Part shown: in pieces, positions 35,470-43,850 of the stretch | Layout of the letters: the number at the start of each line of letters is the position of its first letter | How positions within the stretch are numbered: position 1 is the stretch's first letter | From: Microbacteriaceae bacterium 3FA27C10 | Lineage (GTDB): Bacteria > Actinomycetota > Actinomycetes > Actinomycetales > Microbacteriaceae | Reading direction: 5' to 3' | Length of the DNA: 64,000 bases | Assembly (NCBI GenBank): GCA_005502775.1 | Contig: SCNI01000011.1 | Location: 35,393-99,392, forward strand | Position numbers and translations under genes: made by a program | The notes under the pieces: model-generated | Seen by the model: the letters and a program-made list of their open reading frames with translations, nothing else | What the model was told of the DNA's origin: nothing | Database searches by the model: none

Positions 35470-36062
35470 CTCACCTCGAGCGCATCCTCGACGACGGCAC
35501 CGACCGCGACCGCTGGAAGAGAACCCGCCGCGGGAAAATCGGCGCATCCAACGCGGCCAAGTTCTCGAAGATCGAGTCAGTCGACCTCTATGTCGACGAC
35601 ATGCTCGGCGACGGAGGCTGGGCTGGGAACGAGTTCACCAAGTCCGGGCACCGCTGGGAGCCCATGATGCTCGCCTACGCCGGCATCCCCCAAAATCTCG
35701 CCCTCTTCCACTCCCCCGACGAGCGCGGCTACGTCGCGACCCCAGACGGGCTCACGACCGGCCGCATCCGCCTCGCCGAGTGCAAGGCGAAGCACGACCG
35801 CATCGTGAAAGGCCCGACGCTCGCCGAGTGGCGGCAGATGTCGTGGCAGTTCATCGTCGTGCCCGAGGCCGAAGAGGTCGAGTTCATCTGGGCCGAGATC
35901 GTCGACGGCAAGCTCCGCAACGACGAGCCGAAGTCCATCACCATCGCTCGCACCGACCCGAAGGTCATCGAGCTCCAGAACAAGATCCTGCCGATCGCCC
36001 GCGAAGTCCTCGTGCGGCTTCAAGACGCGATCGCATTCGAGAAGGAACTGAACGCAGCATGA
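35463..36062 (+). CDS. YqaJ-like viral recombinase nuclease (lambda exonuclease family)
   Basis: 199 residues from ATG 35,463. YqaJ features are RRGKIGASNAAKFSKIES at the start, SGHRWEPMMLAYAG, the acidic VATPDGL and the catalytic AECKAKHDRIVKG (D...E-x-K), followed by EWRQMSWQFIVV. It is a 5'-3' exonuclease partner of the RecT-like annealase encoded next, with which it overlaps (ATGA). Together they provide phage homologous recombination. Confidence 0.82.
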   Translation: MLTHLERILDDGTDRDRWKRTRRGKIGASNAAKFSKIESVDLYVDDMLGDGGWAGNEFTKSGHRWEPMMLAYAGIPQNLALFHSPDERGYVATPDGLTTGRIRLAECKAKHDRIVKGPTLAEWRQMSWQFIVVPEAEEVEFIWAEIVDGKLRNDEPKSITIARTDPKVIELQNKILPIAREVLVRLQDAIAFEKELNAA

Positions 36063-37123
36063 GCACCGAAATCGCCATCTACCAGAACTCCAGCCTCGAC
36101 GAGCGCTACCGCTACGCGAAGGCCATCGCCGCCGGCGGCGAACTCCTCCCCAAGGGACTCTGGGCCAACGTGAAGAACCCCGAGACCGGGCTCATGGAGA
36201 ACCGCCCCAGCCCCGGCAAGGTCATGCTAATCACCGAGACCGGCCTGATGCTCGGCCTGCACCCGATGGCAGCCCTGCGCGGCATCGACGTAATCGAAGG
36301 CAACCCGACCCTCAAGCCCGCCCTCATGAGCGCGCTCATCCGAGACGCGGGCCACACGCTCCGCATCCAGCAGACGGGCTCGGTCGACGGCGGCGACCTC
36401 GCCGTGACAGTGACCGGCATCCGAAGCGACGACCCCGACTTCCCCTACACCTACACGTGGACGCCACACGACGCGCTGCGCGCCGGCCTGCTCGACTCGT
36501 ACGCCCCGAACGACAAGGGCGTCTGGGTCGCCAAGGCGCGCGACGACAAGAACCGACCGAAACCGTGGGAGAAGTGGACTGCGCGCATGTGCCGCTGGCG
36601 CGCCGTCGGCGACGTCGGAAGCGCTGGCTTCGAAGACGTGCTCATGGGACTGCACTTCACACCCGAAGAGTTCGGCGCCGACGTCAACGACGCCGGCGAG
36701 CTGATTCCATCCACCGACACCGCCGCTCCGCCGGCCGAACAGCCGAACTGGGCAGCGCAGCTCAAGGCATCAATCACCGTCGACGGGCTCAAGGATCTGT
36801 GGGCCACCGTCCCGGAGGCAGCTCAGACCGACGCGCTCCGCGCCGTCATGCTGGCCCGCGGCGGAGAGCTGCGGCGCGCCGAGCGCGCAGCCGATCCCGA
36901 GTCTGCCGGACAGCCTGCCCCAGGGGCGCCCCGCGAGTCGCCCGCCGAGCCTGAGCCGATTGAGCCCTCGCATACTGACCCCGAAGTCATCGAGGCCGAG
37001 CTGGTCGACGATGCCCCGGCCGGCAGCGACGACTACGAGACCGAGGCGCAGCGTATCGAGCGCGAGCGCATCGATGCCGAGGAGTTCGCCCGTTGGAAGG
37101 CCACCCAGGGCGGTGCAGCATGA
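36059..37123 (+). CDS. recT: RecT-like single-strand annealing protein
   Basis: 354 residues from ATG 36,059. The N-terminal 220 residues have the actinophage RecT pattern: LDERYRYAKAIAAGGELLPKGLW, VMLITETGLMLGLHPMAALRGIDVIEGNPTLKPALMSALIRDAGH and WEKWTARMCRWRAVGDVG. A Pro/Glu/Ala-rich linker and charged tail follow. The immediate upstream YqaJ nuclease supports the assignment, since such pairs are standard. Its stop overlaps the next start. Confidence 0.75.
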   Translation: MSTEIAIYQNSSLDERYRYAKAIAAGGELLPKGLWANVKNPETGLMENRPSPGKVMLITETGLMLGLHPMAALRGIDVIEGNPTLKPALMSALIRDAGHTLRIQQTGSVDGGDLAVTVTGIRSDDPDFPYTYTWTPHDALRAGLLDSYAPNDKGVWVAKARDDKNRPKPWEKWTARMCRWRAVGDVGSAGFEDVLMGLHFTPEEFGADVNDAGELIPSTDTAAPPAEQPNWAAQLKASITVDGLKDLWATVPEAAQTDALRAVMLARGGELRRAERAADPESAGQPAPGAPRESPAEPEPIEPSHTDPEVIEAELVDDAPAGSDDYETEAQRIERERIDAEEFARWKATQGGAA

Positions 37124-37584
37124 CCGAGTTCATCGACCAGGGCACCGGTGAAGTGCACGACGGCGACGATGTCGAATTCGCCCGCAACGAGTTCGTGATC
37201 AAGGCCGACCAACTCCGCAACTCGAATCCGACGAACCCGGTCGAGATGGAGTTTTTCATACGCGAGGCGAACTCGCTGCTGGAGCAGCTGCCGCCCGTGC
37301 TGCTGGAAATCAACAAGCGCCGCTACAAGGCAGAGCGCGCCTACTCCGCGCGCAAGAACCTTCAGATGGCGTTCTACGGGCGCGAGGGCTACGCCGTGAC
37401 CTTCGCCCGAGCCCAGGCCGAGATCGACGCGCAGTCGGAGCTGGAGGCGTGGCACGGAACGAAGGCCGAGTATCACTACGCGGAGGACACTGAGCGCGCG
37501 CTCCGCACGAAGATCTACTCGATGTTGAACATCAACAAGGCTGTCACCGCCCAGTACAACTCCTACGGGGGCGGCCAGAGATGA
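37120..37584 (+). CDS. phage hypothetical protein, helical
   Basis: 154 residues from ATG 37,120. It is mostly alpha-helical and charged (FVIKADQLRN, MEFFIREANSLLEQLPPVLLEINKRRYKAERAYSARKNLQM). Position after RecT suggests a recombination or replication accessory role, but no family is recognised. It overlaps both neighbours by 4 nt. Confidence 0.6.
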   Translation: MTEFIDQGTGEVHDGDDVEFARNEFVIKADQLRNSNPTNPVEMEFFIREANSLLEQLPPVLLEINKRRYKAERAYSARKNLQMAFYGREGYAVTFARAQAEIDAQSELEAWHGTKAEYHYAEDTERALRTKIYSMLNINKAVTAQYNSYGGGQR

Positions 37585-38021
37585 TCACCCCCAAGCGTCA
37601 GATCGTGCGACTGACTGGCGCGAAGCTCACCAAGTTCTACCGGCGCATCGACGAACGCGACGAGCGACGCGACCAGTACACGGGCATGGACCTCGCTCTC
37701 AGCGCCGAGCATCACCACCGGCAGTTCAAGTCGCGTGGTGGCCAGGATGTCGCCTCCAACGTGGTGACGCTCTTCGGCCCCGGAAACACGCAAGGGTCGC
37801 ATGGGTGGGCGCACAGCAGCCCGGAGGCGCGCAAGTACGGCTATGCCGTGCCGGCCTTCATTGAGAACGTCGAGGACGTTCCGATCAAGATCCTGCACCC
37901 CGTCGGCGGTCGCGTGTGGGCGCGGTTCTTCAACGACTTCACCGTCGGCTTCATGACCGAGCGCGACGCGCGCGAGCAGATGCAGCGTCTCGGCATCTGG
38001 GAAGAACAGGAGATCGCCTGA
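37581..38021 (+). CDS. HNH-like endonuclease or metal-binding phage protein
   Basis: 146 residues. A possible HNH core is ALSAEHHHRQFKSRGGQDVASNVVTLFGPGNTQGSHGWAH, with the HHH cluster as first metal-binding His, NVV as the Asn position and GSHGWAH as the last. It lacks the usual zinc-knuckle cysteines. It may be a recombination nuclease. The assignment is moderate. Confidence 0.6.
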   Translation: MITPKRQIVRLTGAKLTKFYRRIDERDERRDQYTGMDLALSAEHHHRQFKSRGGQDVASNVVTLFGPGNTQGSHGWAHSSPEARKYGYAVPAFIENVEDVPIKILHPVGGRVWARFFNDFTVGFMTERDAREQMQRLGIWEEQEIA

Positions 38022-38317
38022 TGGAAGAGATTGCAGATGATGAGGCCGACCAAATTGCCTTGATCATGCAAGACATGTTCGGCGACGGGATGTTCTTCAA
38101 AATGACAGAACTTCACTGGCTCGAAATGAGCTTGCTCATCAAGATTGGCGTGCGTCTAGGGGACGTGCAGTTGGCAGTGAGCGACTGGGGCAATACGCCA
38201 GAAGATCTTCGGGATCACTGGCGTTACTTCCGCGATCTGCTATTCGAGCGCGAAGCCTCCAAGCTCGCGTTCTCCCTCGCCGAGAGGTTCGGACGGAGGG
38301 ACAACGAACATGACTGA
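38021..38317 (+). CDS. phage hypothetical protein
   Basis: 98 residues from ATG 38,021 (TGATG junction). It starts with an acidic N-terminus (EEIADDEADQIALIMQDMFGDGM), and the rest is helical. Base composition is visibly more AT-rich than neighbouring genes, including rarer codons such as TTG, CTA and TCT, suggesting a recent addition to the module. The function is unknown. Confidence 0.55.
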   Translation: MEEIADDEADQIALIMQDMFGDGMFFKMTELHWLEMSLLIKIGVRLGDVQLAVSDWGNTPEDLRDHWRYFRDLLFEREASKLAFSLAERFGRRDNEHD

Positions 38318-38570
38318 ACGCTTCAAAGCGCTCGCTCAGATCGCGCGTGGTGAGCGCGACGCCGTCGACAGGTTCGGAGACTACGTCATCGCTTGGCACA
38401 CGGTCGAACAACTGACGGATTGTCTGTTCGATGTCCTCAAGGTTCTCGACTCATTTGAGGGGGCCAATGACGTATCCGTCCGCAGGCTGCTGAATGCCGC
38501 ATACGCGGCGGCGGCCGGCGGTCTCATCGACGAAGGAGTCTTCGATGATGACCCCGAGGGAGGTGCCTAG
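38310..38570 (+). CDS. phage hypothetical protein
   Basis: 86 residues, overlapping the previous gene by 8 nt and ending in the TAGTG junction. It is helical and acidic (DCLFDVLKVLDSFEGANDVSVRRLLNAAYAAAAGGLIDEGVFDDDP). It shares the slightly AT-richer codon use of the gene before it; the two look like a cassette. No family is recognised. Confidence 0.55.
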   Translation: MTERFKALAQIARGERDAVDRFGDYVIAWHTVEQLTDCLFDVLKVLDSFEGANDVSVRRLLNAAYAAAAGGLIDEGVFDDDPEGGA

Positions 38571-38938
38571 TGGGCTACCCCTGGTACCGCGCCGACACGA
38601 ATTTCCACACTCACGACAAGGTTTTGGATCTCGTCGCGCACGGCTCAAAGGGTAAGGCCGCCGGCTTCGTCTATCACTGCTCGCTCTCCCAGAGCGTCGG
38701 AGTCGGCACCGATGGGGTCATCAAGAAGTCCGCGCTCCCGTTTGTTCATGGGACGCCGGCGGATGCTCGTCTGCTCGTCGAAGTCGGCCTCTGGGAAGTG
38801 GTCGACGGCGGTTGGCGAATTGCCAACTTCGGCACCAGACAGGTCGTCGGGGCCATGCAGCAGGTCATCGAAGAAGGGCTGAGAGAAGCACGTTCAGCCG
38901 GAGGCAAGAAGGGAGCTGAGTCACGGTGGAGCCAGTAG
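38570..38938 (+). CDS. phage replication-associated HTH protein
   Basis: 122 residues from GTG 38,570. GYPWYRADTNFHTHDKVLDLVAHGSKGKAAGFVYHCSLSQSVGV resembles the N-terminal domain of actinophage replication-initiation/replisome-organiser-like proteins, which begin with a W-x-R-V-D-x-x-F-x-x-H-x-K-V motif. A basic tail GGKKGAESRWS ends the protein. It overlaps the nuclease-like gene by 13 nt. Confidence 0.6.
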   Translation: MGYPWYRADTNFHTHDKVLDLVAHGSKGKAAGFVYHCSLSQSVGVGTDGVIKKSALPFVHGTPADARLLVEVGLWEVVDGGWRIANFGTRQVVGAMQQVIEEGLREARSAGGKKGAESRWSQ

Positions 38939-39564
38939 CTGAGCCATGGGTAAGCCATGACCGAGTCAGTAACTTGACAGATGGCAGTACCCTAACGGAC
39001 GGACGGACGGACGTAACGCCTCCAAGACCGAGGATTGAATCTCTCGTTCCTGATGCGCCGACCCCTGGGGATAAGCCCGAATCCACCCGTCCCCAATACT
39101 CCGAGCGACTGCTGCTCGCGGCCGTGGAACGGAAGTTCTCCTCTCGCGGCGTCTTGCTTCGGCAGGTCACGCTCTGGGATCAAGAAGCATTCGATGAGTG
39201 GGAGCGTGCGGTTGACGCTCATGTCGCCGCCCCCAACGTGCCGCATACACGCCGGATCGATGGGCTGCTGCTCATCGGATGGCAGCGCACCGCGATCGAG
39301 GTGAAGGTCAGCCGTTCTGACTTCACGAACGAGACTCACGAGAAGACGCGGGCATGGAAGGGCCACTCTCACAGGTTCGTGTATCTCACGCCTCCCGGAC
39401 TCCTGTCGCCGATCGAGGTCGGCGACGCTGGTCTCTGGGAGACCGACGGGCGACGGGTCGACGTCATCAAGAAGGCGATCGTCCGTCGCGAAGTTCCCGA
39501 TTTCCCCGACAACTTCGTCCGAACCTTGATCTGGCGCACCGCGATGGCGGAGGTGACCCGATGA
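38926..39564 (+). CDS. PD-(D/E)XK nuclease-like protein (MmcB-like)
   Basis: 212 residues from GTG 38,926. The C-terminal part has RIDGLLLIGWQRTAIEVKVSRSDFTNETHEKTRAWKGHSHRFVYLTPPGLL, with an Asp followed by E-V-K, the PD-(D/E)XK signature seen in MmcB-like DNA repair nucleases. The first 45 residues are low-complexity and contain a CGGA tetranucleotide tract (38,996-39,013). The true start may lie after this part, or the segment may be the displaced tail of the preceding protein. Confidence 0.65.
   Translation: MEPVAEPWVSHDRVSNLTDGSTLTDGRTDVTPPRPRIESLVPDAPTPGDKPESTRPQYSERLLLAAVERKFSSRGVLLRQVTLWDQEAFDEWERAVDAHVAAPNVPHTRRIDGLLLIGWQRTAIEVKVSRSDFTNETHEKTRAWKGHSHRFVYLTPPGLLSPIEVGDAGLWETDGRRVDVIKKAIVRREVPDFPDNFVRTLIWRTAMAEVTR
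38996..39013 (+). repeat. CGGA tetranucleotide tract (4.5 copies)
   Basis: Perfect (CGGA)4CG inside the N-terminal coding part of the nuclease-like gene, encoding TDGRTDV. A unit of four bases would shift the frame if it slipped. Confidence 0.8.
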
Positions 39565-39989
39565 CCGGCGCACCGATCTCCATTGGCTATGTTCGCGAGT
39601 TGCTGGTCTGGCTCACGCAGCGGGATGGCCGCGACGTCTCAGACGAGATGGTGAACGACTGGCATGACCGTCTTCGGCACCTCGATGAGGATCTCGCACG
39701 GCGGGCGTTCGAGGCTGCTGCGCAGAACAAGACGATCGAGGTCGTCGAGTGCGTGCATGTTCGGGCGCATGCTGAGGCGATCGTTGCTCGCGATTCGGAT
39801 AGTGCTCGGGCGAGCACGGTGAATGCGAAGGTCTACGGCACGGCGCCGAAGCCCGCCAACTTCGAGGAGCTCGCCGCGGCGGCAGCGGCTGGAGATCCGA
39901 TCGCGATTGCGCGGGAGAAGGCGGTCTACAACCAGCAGCTCATCGACGGCGGCTACGCGCCGCTCTACGAAGTGGGGCGCGAGCAGTGA
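39561..39989 (+). CDS. phage hypothetical protein
   Basis: 142 residues from ATG 39,561. The helical N-terminal half (ISIGYVRELLVWLTQRDGRDVSDEMVNDWHDRLRHLDEDLARRAFEAAAQN) resembles small actinophage replication-module proteins that often accompany a helicase or loader. An Ala-rich segment precedes the tail. It overlaps both neighbours (ATGA, GTGA). The function is unknown. Confidence 0.6.
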   Translation: MTGAPISIGYVRELLVWLTQRDGRDVSDEMVNDWHDRLRHLDEDLARRAFEAAAQNKTIEVVECVHVRAHAEAIVARDSDSARASTVNAKVYGTAPKPANFEELAAAAAAGDPIAIAREKAVYNQQLIDGGYAPLYEVGREQ

Positions 39990-40321
39990 CGGTCCACATC
40001 AATTTCGGTATCCCGGACGGAACGTACCGGCGCCTCGCCACTCGGGCAGAGGTGGCCGGCGTCCAGGTCAAAGAGGTGCTACGGCGCGAGCTTACACACG
40101 CGGCCGGGGAGCTGAGCGACTTCGAAGTGTGGGCGGCGACTCTGGACGCCAAGAAGGTGCGGCGTGAGCGCCTCCAGCTCCCGATGCGCGAGTTGGAGGC
40201 CCGGTTGTACGACGCCAAGACCCGTGAGCTGAGAGCCGTGCTGGGCCAGCTCGTGAAGGAGTCGCCGAACAGATGTCTAGATTTCCGCGCAGATCGCGCG
40301 GATGGAAAGGAACTGAGATGA
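39986..40321 (+). CDS. phage hypothetical protein
   Basis: 111 residues from GTG 39,986. The start (HINFGIPDGTYRRLATRAEVAGVQVKEVLRRELTHAAGEL) looks like a ribbon-helix-helix-type DNA-binding segment: beta strand, then two helices. A basic helical tail follows. It may be a regulator. It is coupled on both sides by 4-nt overlaps. Confidence 0.55.
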   Translation: MTVHINFGIPDGTYRRLATRAEVAGVQVKEVLRRELTHAAGELSDFEVWAATLDAKKVRRERLQLPMRELEARLYDAKTRELRAVLGQLVKESPNRCLDFRADRADGKELR

Positions 40322-40770
40322 CCGACGAAGTGATCCCGCTCGAGGGGGTGGATTTTGGGCCGAGCAAAGCGGCTGTCTTCGATCGGCTGCTTTCAGAATC
40401 TCTCAAGCAGGCCATCGTCTTAGAAGATCGGGCAACTCTCCCGCAGCATTCCGAATACGCCACAGGCGCGGACCTCGAAGCCGCGTACACAGGCTGGTTC
40501 AGAGACACCTATGGGTTCCTGTTGAACGCTGTGACCGCGCTGCAGGAGAACGTCCCGCGAATCGCCGAAGCCATCGCTTCCGAGGTGAACGACTATCTGG
40601 AATCCGGCGATGCCTATCCCGAGTGGATCTGGGAGTGGGCCGCTGAGCGCGGCATCGACACGGAGGCCCTGCGTGACGAAGAGCGCGCACGGTACGCGAC
40701 ATGGCTCACACTGCCGCCGCGCCCATACCAGGCCGCAACGAACACCACAGATAGTGAGGTTTCGGGATGA
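40318..40770 (+). CDS. phage hypothetical protein
   Basis: 150 residues from ATG 40,318. It is acidic and helical (KAAVFDRLLSESLKQAIVLEDRATLPQ, FLLNAVTALQENVPRIAEAIASEVNDYLESG). It has no recognisable motif and sits immediately upstream of the RuvC-like resolvase with ATGA overlap. Confidence 0.55.
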   Translation: MTDEVIPLEGVDFGPSKAAVFDRLLSESLKQAIVLEDRATLPQHSEYATGADLEAAYTGWFRDTYGFLLNAVTALQENVPRIAEAIASEVNDYLESGDAYPEWIWEWAAERGIDTEALRDEERARYATWLTLPPRPYQAATNTTDSEVSG

Positions 40771-41327
40771 TGGCCAACACTCCTCGGGTGGTCGCAATCG
40801 ACCTCTCGCTCACGGGCACGGGCCTCGCGTTCCCCGGCCCCGGTGGCACCGTCATCGTGGCGACCGTCGGCGAGAAGGACACCTCACCGAGCGTCGAGCA
40901 GTTCTTCTCCCGCGTCGACCGCCTCACCCGCAAGATCACGACCACCACGCAGCTCTGCGCCGGCGACACCGTGATCATCGAGGGTCTATCGCTTCACTCG
41001 AAGTCGAGCAGCCTCGACCGGATCTTTGCCTCATGGTGGCTCGTGGTGAAGCAGCTGATCGCAGTCACGGGGACCGCGCCGGTGGTCGTCACGCCGCAGC
41101 AGCGCGCCCAGTATGCGACCGGCAAGGGCAGCTCATCGAAAGATGCGGTGCTTCTCGCCGTGGCGAAGCGCTACCCCGAGGTCGACATCACGAACAACAA
41201 CGAAGCCGACGCGCTCGTGCTCTACGCCATGGCGCAACGCCAGCTCGGACAGCCGCTCGAGACCTCGTTGCCGCTGACCCATCTCAAGGTCATGGCGAAC
41301 GTCGCGTGGTGGGAGACCGCCGCGTGA
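40767..41327 (+). CDS. RuvC-like Holliday junction resolvase
   Basis: 186 residues of the RNase H-like fold. VVAIDLSLTGTGLAF gives the first catalytic Asp, TVIIEGLSLHSKSSSLDR the Glu, and ITNNNEADALVLYAMAQRQLG the C-terminal acidic pair. The arrangement matches phage RuvC-like nucleases. It probably resolves recombination or replication intermediates before packaging. It lies in the YqaJ/RecT/SSB replication block. Confidence 0.8.
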   Translation: MMANTPRVVAIDLSLTGTGLAFPGPGGTVIVATVGEKDTSPSVEQFFSRVDRLTRKITTTTQLCAGDTVIIEGLSLHSKSSSLDRIFASWWLVVKQLIAVTGTAPVVVTPQQRAQYATGKGSSSKDAVLLAVAKRYPEVDITNNNEADALVLYAMAQRQLGQPLETSLPLTHLKVMANVAWWETAA

Positions 41328-41446
41328 GCGACATGAGCGATGCCCTGCAGCGTGCGAACGACCAGCGGGCGGACCTGCGCCGCTGGGACCACATCAACAC
41401 CGAACCGGCACGACTGGCCCAACAGGAAGAGAGAAACCAGAAATGA
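41324..41446 (+). CDS. small phage protein (40 aa)
   Basis: VSDMSDALQRANDQRADLRR-, ending [10 protein letters not shown]. It is translated from GTG 41,324 overlapping the resolvase stop, and ends at the ATGA that starts the HNH gene. It is highly charged and predicted helical. It bridges two genes that otherwise would not touch, supporting it as real. The function is unknown. Confidence 0.5.
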   Translation: MSDMSDALQRANDQRADLRRWDHINTEPARLAQQEERNQK

Positions 41447-41895
41447 GCGAGACAGTCGCCGTCCGCGTGACGCTCTTCTGGGCGAGCGTGCAACACGGAA
41501 AGCCCGACGAGTGCTGGCCGTGGCTCGGCTACCTCGAGAAGGACGGCTACGGCCAGTTCTTCTGGGAAGGCCGGATGCGTCCCGCCCACGAGCTCGCGCT
41601 GACATTCACAACCGGTGAGACGAGGGCTCAGGGCCTCGACACCTGCCATTCGTGCAACAACCCTCTGTGCTGCAACCCCGGACATCTGCGGTTCGACACC
41701 CGCGCTTCGAACGTCGCAGATGCTCGCGCCGCCGGAACGATCTTCGGACGCACAGGCAAGCTCTCGGAGACCGACCTGGCCACGATCCGAACCCGTCTCG
41801 CCCACGGGGCACGCCAGCAGGATCTGGCCGACCAGTACGGGGTGAGCAACTCGCTCATCTCAATGATCAAGACAGGAAGAAGGCACGCCGCATGA
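41443..41895 (+). CDS. HNH endonuclease with C-terminal HTH
   Basis: 150 residues. The HNH core is [31 protein letters not shown] (HNH_3-type strand), followed by [34 protein letters not shown] with the zinc cysteines and catalytic His. The last 50 residues ([41 protein letters not shown]) form an HTH, as in homing-type HNH enzymes. It may be a freestanding homing endonuclease, located between the resolvase and ssb. Confidence 0.85.
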   Translation: MSETVAVRVTLFWASVQHGKPDECWPWLGYLEKDGYGQFFWEGRMRPAHELALTFTTGETRAQGLDTCHSCNNPLCCNPGHLRFDTRASNVADARAAGTIFGRTGKLSETDLATIRTRLAHGARQQDLADQYGVSNSLISMIKTGRRHAA

Positions 41896-42380
41896 GCGGA
41901 GAAACAGTAATCACATTCGTCGGCAACTTGGTAGCGGACCCGGAGCTGCGTTACACGCAGAACGGGCTGGCGGTCGCGAACTTCACGATCGCTTCGACTC
42001 CCCGCACTTTCGACCGTGCGTCGAACGACTGGAAGGACGGCGAAGCGCTGTTCCTCCGGGCCTCGGTGTGGCGTGAGTTCGCGGAGCACGTCGCCGGTTC
42101 GCTCACCAAGGGCAGCCGCGTCGTCGCGACCGGTCGCCTCCGTCAGCGTTCCTACGAGACGAAAGAGGGCGAGAAGCGCACCTCGATCGAGCTCGAGGTC
42201 GACGAGATCGGCCCCTCGCTGCGTTACGCCACCGCCCAGGTGACCCGTGCCACACGAGATAGCCAAGCCAGCCCGGCCCAGGCTGCTGCGCCCGCCGGCG
42301 AGCAGTGGGCCGCGGCCCCTCCGCCAGGCGGCGACGTCTGGAATCAGCCCGGCTCGTACAGCGACGAAACCCCGTTCTAA
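41892..42380 (+). CDS. ssb: single-stranded DNA-binding protein
   Basis: 162 residues from ATG 41,892. The OB fold is visible as [68 protein letters not shown] and [20 protein letters not shown] Gln/Ala/Pro-rich linker ends in the acidic tip DETPF that recruits partner proteins. It is the phage's own SSB, in the replication block. Confidence 0.93.
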   Translation: MSGETVITFVGNLVADPELRYTQNGLAVANFTIASTPRTFDRASNDWKDGEALFLRASVWREFAEHVAGSLTKGSRVVATGRLRQRSYETKEGEKRTSIELEVDEIGPSLRYATAQVTRATRDSQASPAQAAAPAGEQWAAAPPPGGDVWNQPGSYSDETPF

Positions 42381-42388
42381 GGACCACC

Positions 42389-42835
42389 GTGACCATCACT
42401 TGGGAGAATCCCCCGCCGCCGGCCGCGCCCTCGCGCCGCGAATCGAAGTACGCCCCGATCGCTGAAGAGCTTCGAGCGAACGAAGGCATCTGGGCCTTGA
42501 TCGCCGAGGACGGATGGCTATCTCTGAAGAGCCAGATCGAGAGCGCCACGCTCGCCGCATTCCGCCCTCGCGGCTCATTCGAGGCCCGCGCCGTTCGCGG
42601 TGATGACCCGGCAAGGGGCCGCGTGTACGCGCGCTACATCGGCAAACCCACACCGGCTGAACCACTGCCCGCCGTCGAGTTCCCCGACCTACCCGAGACC
42701 GACCAGATCCGCCGCCTTGAGCGCGAGCACATCGCACTCGCCCTCGAACAGCACAGGCAGCAGACATGGACCGGAGATCTTCGCCGGGTGTCCAATTTCG
42801 ATGCCGCCGCCGAGTTCGTGAGGAGGCTCCCATGA
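42389..42835 (+). CDS. phage hypothetical protein
   Basis: 148 residues from GTG 42,389, 8 nt after ssb; this is one of only two breaks in the overlapping gene chain between 35 and 55 kb. RRESKYAPIAEELRANEGIWALIAEDGWLSLKSQIESATLAAFRPRGSFEARAVRG-, then RVYARYIG, matches small actinophage proteins next to ssb that may modulate DNA binding. The function is unknown. Confidence 0.6.
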   Translation: MTITWENPPPPAAPSRRESKYAPIAEELRANEGIWALIAEDGWLSLKSQIESATLAAFRPRGSFEARAVRGDDPARGRVYARYIGKPTPAEPLPAVEFPDLPETDQIRRLEREHIALALEQHRQQTWTGDLRRVSNFDAAAEFVRRLP

Positions 42836-43542
42836 GCGAACTGGTCTGCGCCACCAACTTCCGCGATCTGCTCCCCCGAGGCGTTCGCGCATGCACGGTG
42901 GGGGATCTGCACCTGGAGACATGCATGGATGATGAGTGCACAGGGTGCCAGCCTCGGCGTGCGTCTCGCGGCTACCTCTGCCAACACTGCTTCGAGAAGT
43001 TGGAGGAGGCTCTACGCCTCACGGTCACACTTATCGAGCACCTGAGGTCCGCGACTGTCGGGCGGGCCCCGGCCGAGGATCGAGTGTCTGCGTCGATGAA
43101 GTGGACGCTCCCCGGGCCCGAGGAGTGGCGCGCGGCTGACGAGCTAGTGGAAGCGCTCGGCGCACCGCCGATCCCCTCAACGGCCACGGCCGCCCAGTCG
43201 CGCGCAGCAGCAGCGGAGGCGGTGGCATTGTGGTCCGACCCGGAGCGCAGCGTCTCCACGATCCTCGGCGCCGTGCGCGCGGTCGAGTACATCCGCCGCT
43301 TTCAGACCATCTACCACCGGTGGCCCGACAGCGAAGCGGAACGAGACGTGCCGATGCGCTGCCACAACTGCAGTTCGCGAGGCCTCGTGCGTAAGTCGCC
43401 CGTGGAGTACCTCGACGACATCGAGGTGGTCTGCCTGAAGTGTGGGCACTCGCACGACTGGTGGCAGCTCGGCTTTCAAATCAGTGCGGCGGCCGCCGCC
43501 CAACAGGCCGCGGATGCGGCAGCGAAGAAGGTATCGAAGTGA
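42832..43542 (+). CDS. phage zinc-binding protein, function unknown
   Basis: 236 residues from ATG 42,832. There are two cysteine clusters: CMDDECTGCQPRRASRGYLCQHCFEKL near residues 30-60, and CHNCSSRGLVRKSPVEYLDDIEVVCLKCGHSHDWW near 185-220, the latter a classic zinc ribbon. A helical part lies between. It is probably a nucleic-acid-binding early protein. It overlaps both neighbours. Confidence 0.68.
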   Translation: MSELVCATNFRDLLPRGVRACTVGDLHLETCMDDECTGCQPRRASRGYLCQHCFEKLEEALRLTVTLIEHLRSATVGRAPAEDRVSASMKWTLPGPEEWRAADELVEALGAPPIPSTATAAQSRAAAAEAVALWSDPERSVSTILGAVRAVEYIRRFQTIYHRWPDSEAERDVPMRCHNCSSRGLVRKSPVEYLDDIEVVCLKCGHSHDWWQLGFQISAAAAAQQAADAAAKKVSK

Positions 43543-43829
43543 CGAAGTCGCAGTGCGCACGCGTGGGCCTGGCAGAGTTCGAAATCCAGAATGAGTTCGG
43601 GGTGTATCGGCTGTACGCGAGCGGCTACGGCCGGCCGCGGAGGGTGGTGGCCACGGTCACAACCGAGGTCGATGCATCCGTTCTGCTCGATCTGCTGCGC
43701 CGCGGCGGCGAGGATGCTCGCTCGGTCAGGATCGGTCCCCTGGACAGCTCGGCCGCCATACTCGAGGGGCCGATCGATGCACGCCGCTGGGCTACCGGTG
43801 GCGCACCTATGCCAACTTTGGCAACCTAA
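43539..43829 (+). CDS. phage hypothetical protein
   Basis: 96 residues from GTG 43,539. It is a mixed alpha/beta small protein (FEIQNEFGVYRLYASGYGRPRRVVATVTTEVDASVLLDLLRRGGED). It is the last gene of the first rightward block; a 72-nt regulatory gap follows. Confidence 0.55.
   Translation: MTKSQCARVGLAEFEIQNEFGVYRLYASGYGRPRRVVATVTTEVDASVLLDLLRRGGEDARSVRIGPLDSSAAILEGPIDARRWATGGAPMPTLAT
43810..43823. promoter_or_regulatory. operator-like palindrome O4
   Basis: TGCCAA-CT-TTGGCA, a perfect 6-bp dyad at the 3' end of the preceding gene, 27 nt before the O3 copy. Its arms resemble the TTGGCAT half-site of O1 near the repressor. It is possibly an auxiliary repressor site. Confidence 0.45.
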
Positions 43830-43850
43830 CGCCCATTTTGATGTGGTCAA

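Noticed and set aside
35780..36055. Upstream extension of the RecT-like open frame
   Set aside because: It overlaps the YqaJ nuclease completely and lacks conserved features; the ATG at 36,059 fits the operon's ATGA pattern.
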